Assembly (NCBI GenBank): GCA_017992075.1
Contig: JAGOPI010000007.1
Span: 1-34,677, forward strand
Direction: 5' to 3'
Length of the DNA stretch: 34,677 nt
Origin: Candidatus Babeliales bacterium
GTDB lineage: Bacteria; Babelota; Babeliae; Babelales; Chromulinivoraceae
The translations under genes and the position numbers were made by a program. Positions 15,529-23,572 of the stretch are shown one piece after another; position 1 is the stretch's first letter; each line of letters starts with the position of its first letter. The notes under the pieces were generated by a model that was given only the letters and a program-made list of their open reading frames with translations, did not search any database and was not told the DNA's origin.

Positions 15529-16260
15529 ATGAAACTGGCTGGATACATGAACGCACATCTTAAAAATTATCTTTTTTTATCTATTCCATTCATCTGTTTT
15601 GCGATTGGATACGTTTTTTGCAATATCTTTGTAGGTAATAAATCATACCCAACACCAAATCTGGTTGGCATCAGTTTGCATGAGGCTATTTTGCAAACAT
15701 CTCCCTATCACATCAATATCCAAGTTGCTGCACAAAAAGAATGCCCAGGCGTTACTCATGGAACAATCATCAGCCAAAAACCTACACCCGGCAGACAAAT
15801 TAAACCACATCAATCAATTATCGTTGTTACTTGTAAATTGCCTGAAGCGCAATTAACACCAAATTTAATTGGCAAAATTGAAGCTCAAGCTCAAGAAATT
15901 TGCACAAATGCACGTATAAAATTAAAAACATATCCACAAAATTACCCATTACCAACAAACACAATTATTGGTCAAACACCACAAAAAGAACAGCACTTAT
16001 CTGAAAAAAAAATCATTGCCTACACAGCAACCGAACATTTAACAAATTATGTTATGCCAAATCTCATAAACAAATCACTAGAACAAGTGCTTGAATTTTT
16101 ACAAAAATATAAAACTAACATTTCAGTGTTTTTTCAAAATCAAAAAATCTCAAAACCATATCCTTCAGAATGCAAAATCATTGGACAAAAACCATTACCA
16201 GGTTCTTTTGTTAATTTAAAAAATGAATTAATACTACAATTAGAAGTTGAAAAAATTTAA
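15529..16260 (+). CDS. Membrane-anchored PASTA-domain protein
   Basis: A 243-residue protein with one N-terminal membrane segment (about 13-34) followed by three PASTA-like domains, each starting with a P-N-L-(V/I) motif: TPNLVGISLHEA, TPNLIGKIEAQA, MPNLINKSLEQV, and including QKPxPG and QTPQKE turns. PASTA domains bind peptidoglycan or lipid II and usually sit on Ser/Thr kinases or PBPs; here they stand alone. The frame is open upstream into rnpB, so the first ATG after the RNA (15529) is used; ATG at 15547 with GGA upstream is nearly as good. It is only about ten bases beyond rnpB, so it is expressed by read-through or from a promoter inside the RNA gene. Confidence 0.8.
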   Translation: MKLAGYMNAHLKNYLFLSIPFICFAIGYVFCNIFVGNKSYPTPNLVGISLHEAILQTSPYHINIQVAAQKECPGVTHGTIISQKPTPGRQIKPHQSIIVVTCKLPEAQLTPNLIGKIEAQAQEICTNARIKLKTYPQNYPLPTNTIIGQTPQKEQHLSEKKIIAYTATEHLTNYVMPNLINKSLEQVLEFLQKYKTNISVFFQNQKISKPYPSECKIIGQKPLPGSFVNLKNELILQLEVEKI

Positions 16261-16280
16261 AACCAACAAAAAATCATTTT

Positions 16281-16493
16281 ATGAAAACAAATTTATTATT
16301 TTTTACATTGCTACTAATTGCAATCACATCAATCGATGCAAGCAACAATCTTCACCAAAATCACACAAACAATAATTGTCCAAAAGCAGCAAACGGATCT
16401 TATCGAATGCCGCTAAACAAAAATTTCGGAAAACAAAGAATCGAATTTTGCAATACATCATCAAAATCTGACGACTCCAATCAAAAAACATAA
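16281..16493 (+). CDS. Small secreted protein of unknown function
   Basis: A 70-residue product with a signal peptide (MKTNLLFFTLLLIAITSIDAS), then a polar Asn-rich mature part with two Cys that could form a disulphide. It is 20 bases after the PASTA gene on the same strand, so it is likely co-transcribed. There is no clear Shine-Dalgarno. No family recognised; it is considered real because of the signal peptide and tight spacing. Confidence 0.5.
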   Translation: MKTNLLFFTLLLIAITSIDASNNLHQNHTNNNCPKAANGSYRMPLNKNFGKQRIEFCNTSSKSDDSNQKT

Positions 16494-16504
16494 TTTAAGA
16501 TATT

Positions 16505-17176
16505 TTATTTACCAAAATTTTTATGAGCAATCATACAATTTTGAATTGTTTGATCTAAAATTTCACACGTTAAATCAGGCCAAAGACAATCTAAAAAACG
16601 AATTTCTGAGTAAGCTGCCTGAAATAATAAAAAATTACTTAAACGTTGTACGCCGCCAGTACGAATAATAATTTCTGGATCAGGAATGTTATCCATCCAA
16701 AAATTTTGCTTCAATAACTCTTTTGTAACTTTTTTTTCACCATCATCAACTATTTTTTGAACAGAAGCTATTATTTCTTGTTGGCTACCGTAACAAAATA
16801 AAAAATTACATACCAATGTTACACAATGACTTGTTGCTTGCTGCATGCTCATACACATATCATGCACATCATCAGGAATTTTAGATAGATCACCCACAAA
16901 TCGAATTTGTACATCATTTTTTATAAATTCATCAATGCGTGACTGTGATTCTTTAATTAATAAAAAAATATAAGAACGTTCTTGCTCTGGACGATTTTGT
17001 AAATTTTCAAGAGAAAAAGTATATAAAGAAAGATAAGAAATTTTATTGTTTATGCAATATTTAATGGTCATTTCAACATTTTTTACACCTTGACGATGAC
17101 CCAACCATGCAAACATTCCTTGTTTTTTTGCCCAACGTCGATTACCATCCATGATCATTGCCAGATGAGAAATCAT
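16505..17176 (-). CDS. uppS: Undecaprenyl diphosphate synthase (isoprenyl transferase)
   Basis: Makes the C55 lipid carrier for peptidoglycan by adding isopentenyl diphosphate units to farnesyl diphosphate. The 223-residue protein shows AMIMDGNRRWA at the N-terminus (catalytic Asp10), YTFSLENLQNRP, and RTGGVQRLSNFLLFQAAYSE near the C-terminus (the usual family form is RTSGExRxSNFLLWQxAYxE). The start at 17176 is fixed by an ATGA overlap with the upstream membrane protein and by AGGA five bases before it; an upstream TTG is less likely. It provides the lipid used by MurG and the class A PBP seen in this window. Confidence 0.94.
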   Translation of the reverse strand: MISHLAMIMDGNRRWAKKQGMFAWLGHRQGVKNVEMTIKYCINNKISYLSLYTFSLENLQNRPEQERSYIFLLIKESQSRIDEFIKNDVQIRFVGDLSKIPDDVHDMCMSMQQATSHCVTLVCNFLFCYGSQQEIIASVQKIVDDGEKKVTKELLKQNFWMDNIPDPEIIIRTGGVQRLSNFLLFQAAYSEIRFLDCLWPDLTCEILDQTIQNCMIAHKNFGK

Positions 17177-17802
17177 GCACATCCTAATCTTTTGCAAAAT
17201 TTATTCCATCGCTGCATACGTCGCATTCGATCAATTGCAACATCAAGTACCATCATTCCACCAGCCATTAACAATCGTTCACAAATAACAATCGGAATTA
17301 AACTTAACCATACTTCTGCTGGAATTATTTTTGTATACAACCAAATCACTGAACCAACACCATGCGCAATAAAAGAAGCAGAAAATGCACGTGATATCAT
17401 ACAATCTTTTGCAAAGTACAACATCATCGGAATAAGCCAATACAAACTATAAAACCATGCAACAGATCCAACATCATGAATAATAAACAAAGTCATACAC
17501 AAAGCTGGAATCACAAAAGATGTTGACCAATGACGGACATGATAAGCTCGAGATGCAAACAAAAGGGGCGTGCGATGCAAAAACGATAACAAAATGGAAT
17601 AAATTCCAACCTTTGCAAAGATGAAAGAAGGCGAAACAAAAAATAGACTGATCCATGCAAAACCATAATATTTGGTCAATACAGGAGCAAGCATTGTCGT
17701 CCAAGAAAAAGTTGCATGATATGAACCAATAATCCAATTAAATGGAATTGATTTTGCAAGCAAAACCATGAATAAAATAGGAATAAATGACAATTTTTTC
17801 AT
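17173..17802 (-). CDS. Multi-span membrane protein of unknown function
   Basis: A 209-residue protein with about six membrane segments and a basic C-terminal tail (IDRMRRMQRWNKFCKR). It overlaps uppS by ATGA, so the two are translationally coupled. The position upstream of uppS calls cdsA to mind, but the CdsA signature (SxxKRxxKDxxxxxHGGxxDRxD) is absent. The fold size and the small polar residues inside helices would fit an ECF-type substrate-binding component or another small transporter; this is a guess. ATG at 17802 gives a plausible first helix. Confidence 0.6.
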   Translation of the reverse strand: MKKLSFIPILFMVLLAKSIPFNWIIGSYHATFSWTTMLAPVLTKYYGFAWISLFFVSPSFIFAKVGIYSILLSFLHRTPLLFASRAYHVRHWSTSFVIPALCMTLFIIHDVGSVAWFYSLYWLIPMMLYFAKDCMISRAFSASFIAHGVGSVIWLYTKIIPAEVWLSLIPIVICERLLMAGGMMVLDVAIDRMRRMQRWNKFCKRLGCA

Positions 17803-17823
17803 AAAACTTTAACTCAATTTTAT

Positions 17824-17831
17824 GGTAAGAT
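17824..17831 (+). promoter_or_regulatory. Possible extended -10 promoter of the HAD gene
   Basis: TTTATGGTAAGAT resembles the TTTATGGTATACT seen at two other promoters of this window. It lies in the divergent space between the membrane protein gene and the HAD gene, about 65 bases before the HAD start. Confidence 0.35.
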
Positions 17832-17833
17832 AT

Positions 17834-17867
17834 GTTGTAACAATAAGTTTACTTGAATCATTACAAC
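17834..17867. promoter_or_regulatory. Inverted repeat in divergent region
   Basis: GTTGTAA (17834-17840) and TTACAAC (17861-17867) are perfect inverted copies with a 20-base spacer, just downstream of the possible -10 box. It could be an operator. Confidence 0.3.
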
Positions 17868-17896
17868 TTGTACAGAATGACAAGCAAAGGTTTTTC

Positions 17897-18553
17897 ATGA
17901 AATACAAAGCTATAATTTTTGATATGGATGGTACCATCATTTCAACTGAAAATGTTTGGGAACAAGCAACAAAACACATGCTTAAAACAAAAGGATTTTT
18001 AAGTGATGAAGAATGCAACAACATTATGCCCATGCTCAAAGGCGCATCACTATATTCAACTTGCAACTTTATGAAAAAAACTTTTAATACGCCTGAATCA
18101 ATTGAAGAATTAATTGAAGAAAAACAACGCCTCGCCTTTTCAAAATTTAAAAAACAAGCACAACTAATTGAAGGTTTTGATCGATTTCACAACAAACTCA
18201 TGTCTTTAAATTTAAAAACCGCAATTGCAACCAATTCTAATCAAAAATCTTTAGACAAAGTAATGCAATATTTACCACTTGATAATTTTTTTAAAGAACA
18301 TATTTATTCAATTGATTTAGTTAACAAAATTCCAAAACCAAATCCTGACATTTATCTTTTTGCTGCCGCAAAATTAAAAATTGAACCAATGCTATGCATT
18401 GCAATTGAAGATTCACGTCATGGAATTGCTGCTGCAAAATCTGCAGGAATGTTTTGTATAGGCATAAACACTGGCAAAGATCGTCAAGCTCTTGCACAAG
18501 CTGATCATATTATAGATCATTATGATGAACTTATAATTGAAAATATATTATAA
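17897..18553 (+). CDS. HAD-superfamily hydrolase (beta-phosphoglucomutase-like)
   Basis: A 218-residue phosphatase or phosphomutase of the HAD-IA subfamily. Seen are motif I FDMDGT (nucleophile Asp and acid/base Asp), motif II ATNS, the motif III Lys region with KPNPDIY, and motif IV AIEDSRHG with two acidic residues. A helical cap follows motif I, as in PGMB and sugar phosphatases. The substrate cannot be told. The start at 17897 (MKYKAIIFDMDGT) is supported by AAAGG seven bases upstream; longer frames lack this. The SSF symporter gene follows after 35 bases, likely the same operon. Confidence 0.88.
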   Translation: MKYKAIIFDMDGTIISTENVWEQATKHMLKTKGFLSDEECNNIMPMLKGASLYSTCNFMKKTFNTPESIEELIEEKQRLAFSKFKKQAQLIEGFDRFHNKLMSLNLKTAIATNSNQKSLDKVMQYLPLDNFFKEHIYSIDLVNKIPKPNPDIYLFAAAKLKIEPMLCIAIEDSRHGIAAAKSAGMFCIGINTGKDRQALAQADHIIDHYDELIIENIL

Positions 18554-18588
18554 AAAATCTTAAGCCAAAAATTGAACGGTAAGGATTT

Positions 18589-19968
18589 ATGATTAAAATT
18601 AATATCGATCTATTTTATTATCTACTTTTTGGTCTAGCAATTATCTACCTTGCTGTTGGAATTTGGTCTGCACGATCCGTACGAACTTTGCAAAATTATT
18701 TTTTAGCTAATCAAAATTTAGGCGTAATTAAATTAACTTTTGCCATTGTTGCAAGTCAACTTGGCAGTGGAATGATCTTAGGTACTGCATACCAAGCATA
18801 TTTTATTGGCTTTTGGGGGCTGCTGTACACGATAGGAATTTGTTGTGGATTTATTATTTTAGGTTGTGGAGTTGCTGCACGCATGAGAGCTTTAAATATT
18901 GCAACAACTGCAGAAATTTTTCAAACACATTACAGCTCAACGCGACTGCGTATGTTTGCTTCATGTTTATCTGTCATAAGCATGTGGGGCATTTTAGTTG
19001 CACAAATAGTTGCATCAAAAGCATTATTTTCTGGTTTGCAAATTTCCGATCCTTATATTTTTTTAAGTTGTTGGTTATTTATAATTACCTATACAATGCT
19101 TGGCGGCCTTCATTCAATTGTTCTTGTCGACATTGTTCAACTTTTATTTATCATGGGTACATTTATCGTCGCGAGCAAAATGCTTATTCCTGCAAAATTA
19201 AGTTTTTATTTAACACCTGAAAAATTAGCCTACGTACAACATCGATTATTTAATACAAATATATCTTTATACAACGTACTTCCAACACTATGTATTCCTA
19301 TTTTATTTTTACTTATTTCTCAAGACGTTGGACAAAAATTTTTTGCTGCAAAATCAAAAAAAACTGCTACCATTTCTGCATTTTTAACAGCAATATTGCT
19401 TATTGTTTTTTCATGTGTTCCTCTTTATTTTGGAATTTTAGCACGATTAAAAGCAATTAACGTTTCACGTGGTAACCCTTTTGTACTCGTTCTTGCAAAA
19501 ATATGCCCAGAATGGATGTTTATCGTTATCATTTGTGCAATTCTTGCAGCTATCATGTCAACAGCAAGCTCACTTTTATGTGCAATCAATTCAAATATTA
19601 TACAAGACTTTGCAGTCTATATTCCTTTTGAACGAATAAAACTATGGGCAACAAAATCAATTGCATTATTTGTTGGCTTAAGCGCAGTAATAACTTCTTT
19701 ATTTGCCTCTGGTGATATTTTATACATTTTAGAACAAAGTTATCGCCTTTCAGTTATTTGTTTATTTGTACCAATTTTTATTGCATACATTAGCCAACCA
19801 AAAAGTTCATTGCCAGCATGGCTCTCTGTTTGTTTTGGACTTTTTTCATACAATATTTTAAATTTCACAGCGTTAGACACTACAACAAAAGATTTAAGCG
19901 CTTTAAGTTTATCACTGTTTGGATTTGTACTTGGATATATCATTTCTTTATATCAAAAAAAAGATTAA
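18589..19968 (+). CDS. Sodium:solute symporter family (SSF) transporter
   Basis: A 459-residue permease with about 12-13 membrane segments of the SSF (PutP/SglT) type, which uses a sodium or proton gradient to import a solute. Family features are FLANQNLG after the first helix, ASQLGSGMILG, GGLHSIVLVDIVQL and AAIMSTASSLLCAINSNIIQD, whose Ser/Thr residues belong to the sodium site. The cargo (amino acid, sugar, vitamin or nucleobase) is not clear. The start has AAGGA four bases upstream. Such importers suit an organism that depends on its host for metabolites. Confidence 0.9.
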   Translation: MIKINIDLFYYLLFGLAIIYLAVGIWSARSVRTLQNYFLANQNLGVIKLTFAIVASQLGSGMILGTAYQAYFIGFWGLLYTIGICCGFIILGCGVAARMRALNIATTAEIFQTHYSSTRLRMFASCLSVISMWGILVAQIVASKALFSGLQISDPYIFLSCWLFIITYTMLGGLHSIVLVDIVQLLFIMGTFIVASKMLIPAKLSFYLTPEKLAYVQHRLFNTNISLYNVLPTLCIPILFLLISQDVGQKFFAAKSKKTATISAFLTAILLIVFSCVPLYFGILARLKAINVSRGNPFVLVLAKICPEWMFIVIICAILAAIMSTASSLLCAINSNIIQDFAVYIPFERIKLWATKSIALFVGLSAVITSLFASGDILYILEQSYRLSVICLFVPIFIAYISQPKSSLPAWLSVCFGLFSYNILNFTALDTTTKDLSALSLSLFGFVLGYIISLYQKKD

Positions 19969-19991
19969 CAATTTTTAAAATGGGCTGAACA

Positions 19992-21347
19992 ATGAATATA
20001 AAAAAATTATTTTTTGTAACATTAATGCTGCATGGCACCAATGTTTATAATTTACCAGAACGTTGGATTACTGTTTTTATTCATGGATCTTTTTCACTCA
20101 GGCCACATTTAACGCTGCGCAATATTGTAAAAATGCTCAACGATACGATTGAAGAATCGGTGTACTATCGATCTACAGAAATTAATCGTCGTGATCCATT
20201 TTTTTATAAGAATCAAGCAATGTCAGGACTCGGTTTGCATAAAATCGATCTTCATCATCCTCTTAACAATGCTGCAGCTCCAATTTTGGCAGCATCATTT
20301 GAAGAAATTTCTCGATTTGTAGGCCACGAACCATCTGATCAATATTATACTTTTGGATGGAGTGGACTGGTCAGCAACAAACTTCGTTATCTTGAATCAG
20401 CATTTTTACATCAAGATTTAGAAAAACTTTTGCAACATGTTCACGAAGAAGGTTTTGAACCAAAAATTAGATTAATCGGTTACAGTCATGGTGGAAATTT
20501 AGCACTACAACTTGGCGCATTGCATACAACCAAGCCGATATCAAAACAGTTTTTTGTTGATGAATTATGGCTTTTAGGAACTCCAATTCAAGTTGAAACC
20601 GATTATTTAATTAATAGCCCAATATTTAAAAATGTTTATAATTTTTATTCTCGTGCAGATAGCGTTCAAATGCTTGATTTTTTTTCATTTAAAAGATTTT
20701 TTTCACGCAAAAAATTTTCAAAACGTAACAATTTTAAATTACCTGATAAATTACGTCAAATTCGTTTAAAAATTACAGAATATGAACGAACGCGCAATAA
20801 TTATAAAATTGAACAAGCACCGTGTCATGATGAAAAAGTTTTGAAAAAATATTTTAAAGCGGTGAGCTACGATCCTGGTCATTTCGAACTTTGGTTTATG
20901 GGTTGGACTATTTTAACCTATCGCAATACTTTTCCACTTTATCCATTACCAATGCTGACTTTTTTACCCATCATTGTGCAATATTTTCAAGATCATCCAA
21001 ATGCTCCTCATGATATTATTGCTCATTTACGCCCTGCTTGTAACACTCTTGAAATAACTCCATATCATATTAAAAAGAAATCATATCGAGATGTCATACC
21101 ATTTATGGATCCAGTATTATTTCAACATATGCGATATCACGCTGCAAAATTTATACCAGATGATTACAATTTAGAAATGTATAATCAAAAAGTGTATGGC
21201 GCCATGGATATTGCAGAACATGAATGGAAAGAAATTAAACAATTAATTAAAAAAGAAAAAAAAGGTCATAACAAAGAAACCAAAATAAATCTGCACAAAA
21301 ATGACCCTAAATTTAAAGGCCATTTGACATCCAATTTGACCAAGTAA
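19992..21347 (+). CDS. Secreted alpha/beta-hydrolase-like protein
   Basis: A 451-residue protein with a short N-terminal hydrophobic segment (about 4-15) that may be a signal peptide. It has FIHGS (about 29-33), the typical oxyanion strand-turn of lipases, and a nucleophile elbow GYSHGG with Ser165 after a beta strand (RLIGYSHGGNL). The Asp and His of the triad are likely within the LLGTPIQVETDY and later regions but cannot be fixed by eye. A Lys-rich C-terminus (about 415-451) is unlike standard lipases. It may be a lipase or esterase acting outside the cell. It is 23 bases after the symporter and so likely co-transcribed. Confidence 0.65.
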   Translation: MNIKKLFFVTLMLHGTNVYNLPERWITVFIHGSFSLRPHLTLRNIVKMLNDTIEESVYYRSTEINRRDPFFYKNQAMSGLGLHKIDLHHPLNNAAAPILAASFEEISRFVGHEPSDQYYTFGWSGLVSNKLRYLESAFLHQDLEKLLQHVHEEGFEPKIRLIGYSHGGNLALQLGALHTTKPISKQFFVDELWLLGTPIQVETDYLINSPIFKNVYNFYSRADSVQMLDFFSFKRFFSRKKFSKRNNFKLPDKLRQIRLKITEYERTRNNYKIEQAPCHDEKVLKKYFKAVSYDPGHFELWFMGWTILTYRNTFPLYPLPMLTFLPIIVQYFQDHPNAPHDIIAHLRPACNTLEITPYHIKKKSYRDVIPFMDPVLFQHMRYHAAKFIPDDYNLEMYNQKVYGAMDIAEHEWKEIKQLIKKEKKGHNKETKINLHKNDPKFKGHLTSNLTK

Positions 21348-21403
21348 TTATCAGATGCTACGTTGATTTTATGATGTAAAATCAAAAATATGAAAGTTCA
21401 ATC

Positions 21404-21760
21404 ATGAAATCAAAAACAATTATTTTTTCTATCACTATTCTTTTACTATCAAACGTTTTTTTAACCATGAAACCAGAGTCAATGGAAACCATGACAACCA
21501 AAACTTCAAATGAACAAGGCAAAATTAAACTTTTTGTGTACAACGGATGTCCTTGGTGCAATAAAGTAATTGCGTATTTGAAAAAAATTAATCAAATCGA
21601 TAAAGTCACACTTTTAGATTTAAGCAATGCAAAGAACATGCAAGAACTCAAAGCCTTAAATAATGGCAATACCCAAGCACCATATTTACTTGATGAACCA
21701 AAAAGTATTGGAATGCTTGAAAGCAGCGACATAATTCAATATTTTTCAACACGGTTTTAA
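21404..21760 (+). CDS. Exported glutaredoxin-like protein
   Basis: A 118-residue thioredoxin-fold protein. An N-terminal hydrophobic segment (about 5-21) implies export or membrane anchoring. The redox motif CPWC is at 49-52 in FVYNGCPWCNKV, the cis-proline in TQAPYL, and the glutathione-contacting MLESSDIIQYF near the end, as in glutaredoxins and NrdH-like proteins. Most glutaredoxins are cytoplasmic, so the signal segment is unusual. It may reduce or isomerise disulphides in the periplasm, possibly of the secreted Cys-containing proteins encoded nearby. Confidence 0.8.
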   Translation: MKSKTIIFSITILLLSNVFLTMKPESMETMTTKTSNEQGKIKLFVYNGCPWCNKVIAYLKKINQIDKVTLLDLSNAKNMQELKALNNGNTQAPYLLDEPKSIGMLESSDIIQYFSTRF

Positions 21761-21786
21761 AATATAGAACAAATGATTTTATGTAA

Positions 21787-21822
21787 CTACGTCATCCTCG
21801 ATCGGTGTCGAGGATGACGTAG
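21787..21822. repeat. Perfect 15-bp palindromic repeat element
   Basis: CTACGTCATCCTCGA, six-base loop TCGGTG, TCGAGGATGACGTAG: a fully paired stem of 15. It belongs by its GTCATCC/GGATGAC ends to the group of palindromes also seen at 21871, 24326 and 24435. It could also end transcription of the glutaredoxin gene, though no T-run follows at once. Confidence 0.8.
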
Positions 21823-21870
21823 CGACCGATATAAGATCTATTTTTATTCAAAATTGTATTCTCTTTCTCA

Positions 21871-21896
21871 TCATCCTCATGAAAATGAGGATCCAG
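21871..21896. repeat. Palindromic repeat element with GAAA loop
   Basis: ATCCTCAT-GAAA-ATGAGGAT, a perfect eight-pair stem, bounded by TC on the left and ending in GGATCCAG. It shares the ends of the element at 24435-24495 in the same orientation. Confidence 0.65.
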
Positions 21897-21922
21897 CTAT
21901 AAAATAAAGAACTATCCCTTAT

Positions 21923-22864
21923 ATGAAATTCAGACATCTCACATTTTTACTCATCACCATTTTTTTGTGCCTCACAGGATTCTATTTCATCCTTGTGCAA
22001 CAAAAGTTACCAACATCGAGCAACAAACCTTCAATTGTTTGTACAACCACTATCATTGCAGATGCTATTAAAAACATTGCAAATAATACCATTAATTTAA
22101 AAATTTTAATGGGGCCTGGAGTTGACCCACATATTTACAAGCCAGTAGAACAAGATGTCATCGCAATGAGCAATGCAGATATTATTTTTTATAACGGTTT
22201 GCACCTTGAAGCACGCATGGCAGATATTTTTGCACAAATGAATTCAAACAAAAAAACTATAGCCGTAACAAATAACATGTCACAAAATCAATTAATTTAT
22301 TCATCAGAATTTGAACAATACCCTGATCCACATGTTTGGTTTGATCCAAATTTATGGATTAATGCTGTACAAACCATTGCCAGCAATTTACAAGAGCATG
22401 CTCCACAACATTTTGATCTTTATGAAAAAAATAAAAAAAATTATATTGAAAAAATTTTAACCACCTATAATCAAACAAAAAATGCAATGTTAAACCTTCC
22501 TCAAGAACAAAGAATTTTAATTACAGGACATGATGCTTTTTCTTATTTTGCACGTGCATACGATTGCAAAGTAATCAGCTTACAAGGTATAAGCACTGCA
22601 AGCGAAGCAGGAACTTGTGATGTTCAAAATTTAATTCATTTTATTGTACAACATAAAATTCAAACTATTTTTGCAGAATCGTGTATCCCAACACGCAACA
22701 TGCAAGCACTTATTCAAGGTGCAAAATTTCAAAACTGGAATGTACAACTCGGCCGTGAACTTTTTTCAGATGCACTCGGATCACCAGGTAGTAAACAAGA
22801 AGATTATTGTGGCATGTTGCAATACAATGTAGATAGCATCGTGCAAAGATGCTTAATATTCTAA
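21923..22864 (+). CDS. Metal ABC transporter substrate-binding protein (TroA/YtgA-like)
   Basis: Binds a divalent metal (Zn, Mn or Fe) outside the inner membrane and delivers it to the permease. The 313-residue protein has an N-terminal membrane anchor or signal (about 7-26). Likely ligands are His70 in GVDPHIYKP, His137 in DPHVWFDP, His203 in TGHDAFSYFARAY and Asp283 in FSDALG. The three His plus Asp set, with this spacing, fits TroA/YtgA-like cluster A-I proteins better than the Glu-containing MntC type. There is no convincing lipobox. The ATPase and permease genes follow but only after a decayed segment of about 700 bases. Confidence 0.9.
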   Translation: MKFRHLTFLLITIFLCLTGFYFILVQQKLPTSSNKPSIVCTTTIIADAIKNIANNTINLKILMGPGVDPHIYKPVEQDVIAMSNADIIFYNGLHLEARMADIFAQMNSNKKTIAVTNNMSQNQLIYSSEFEQYPDPHVWFDPNLWINAVQTIASNLQEHAPQHFDLYEKNKKNYIEKILTTYNQTKNAMLNLPQEQRILITGHDAFSYFARAYDCKVISLQGISTASEAGTCDVQNLIHFIVQHKIQTIFAESCIPTRNMQALIQGAKFQNWNVQLGRELFSDALGSPGSKQEDYCGMLQYNVDSIVQRCLIF

Positions 22865-23560
22865 ATTATCACCATCATAAGTTTTAGCTAAATGTTGCAT
22901 TATTTGCTCACAAAAAGTAACGTTGGACCTACGTTCATGTACTAAAGCACCCACAACAAAACGATTTCTATTTTTTTAGATTAAATAGCTACACGATAAT
23001 AATACTTCCAATATGCATTAAAATTTTTTTCATTTTTTATCTACACTTTCAATAGTGTTATTTGGACCTGATCTGAAAATACAAATTCCTCCTGGTGTGC
23101 TATGTAATGACCAGTGAGTTAAAATAGATAATGTAGGATATGAATTAGATAAAATTAATAGCAATAAAGATTCAACTTTTGAAATGTTTTTAAAATTTTC
23201 TAACATTATACCATTTGGAATAAAATAGTTATAACAATCAAAAAAATGCCTCTTGTCTGTAAATGTTTCTCCATCACAAGACGTAACTTCTATCAAATTC
23301 GAAGGATATTTACAACAAGCAGCGTGTAGAATCTACAGGACGTTCATGCATTTTAAACTCTTGCTTTTTTCGAATAGTTAAAGACCCGTACTTCCATGAA
23401 AAAACAAGAACAGATTCAGTACCAACAAAACCTTTTTTTCTGTTATTTCTAAAGATGTATCACCTTCCTCAATCAATTTTTCATGCATATATTTTCCAAA
23501 AACAGTTTTTAAAATTTATGGTATACTTTACATGATTAAAATAAAACTTTATATGCTCAG
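22853..23560 (-). pseudogene. Decayed gene(s) between transporter genes
   Basis: This 700-base space has no intact gene. On the minus strand there are pieces of reading frame with shifts: one starts with MHEKLIEEGDTSLEITEK near 23490, shifts at an A-run, goes on to KKQEFKMHERPVDSTR near 23320, shifts again into an 88-codon piece (23030-23296) with FKNISKVESLLLLILS, and a further piece, FVVGALVHERRSNVTF, ends at TAA 22853-22855 inside the end of the binding-protein gene. I do not recognise the protein. The frameshifts show the gene is dead. The promoter of the ATPase gene lies at the right end. Confidence 0.5.
23519..23527 (+). promoter_or_regulatory. Extended -10 promoter of the metal ABC operon
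   Basis: TGGTATACT within TTTATGGTATACT, identical over 13 bases to the promoter of the PBP gene. It lies about 46 bases before the ATPase start. The ATPase, permease and second permease can be transcribed from here independently of the binding-protein gene. Confidence 0.5.
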
Positions 23561-23572
23561 CCATCAATTTAC

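Noticed and set aside
17173-17802. Calling the membrane protein before uppS CdsA
   Set aside because: The CdsA signature near the C-terminus is missing; position alone is not enough.
21787-21830. Pseudoknot between hairpin loop TCGGT and downstream ACCGA
   Set aside because: The bases match, but only two bases link the 15-pair stem to ACCGA, too short to span the stem.
22320-22330. Binding protein as a lipoprotein because of an early Cys (residue 16)
   Set aside because: The residues before the Cys (IFL) do not form a proper lipobox.
479-22936. Shared 12-mer GACCTACGTTCA near 480-492 (reverse) and 22926-22937
   Set aside because: Twelve-base matches are expected by chance many times in a window of this size, and the flanks do not match.
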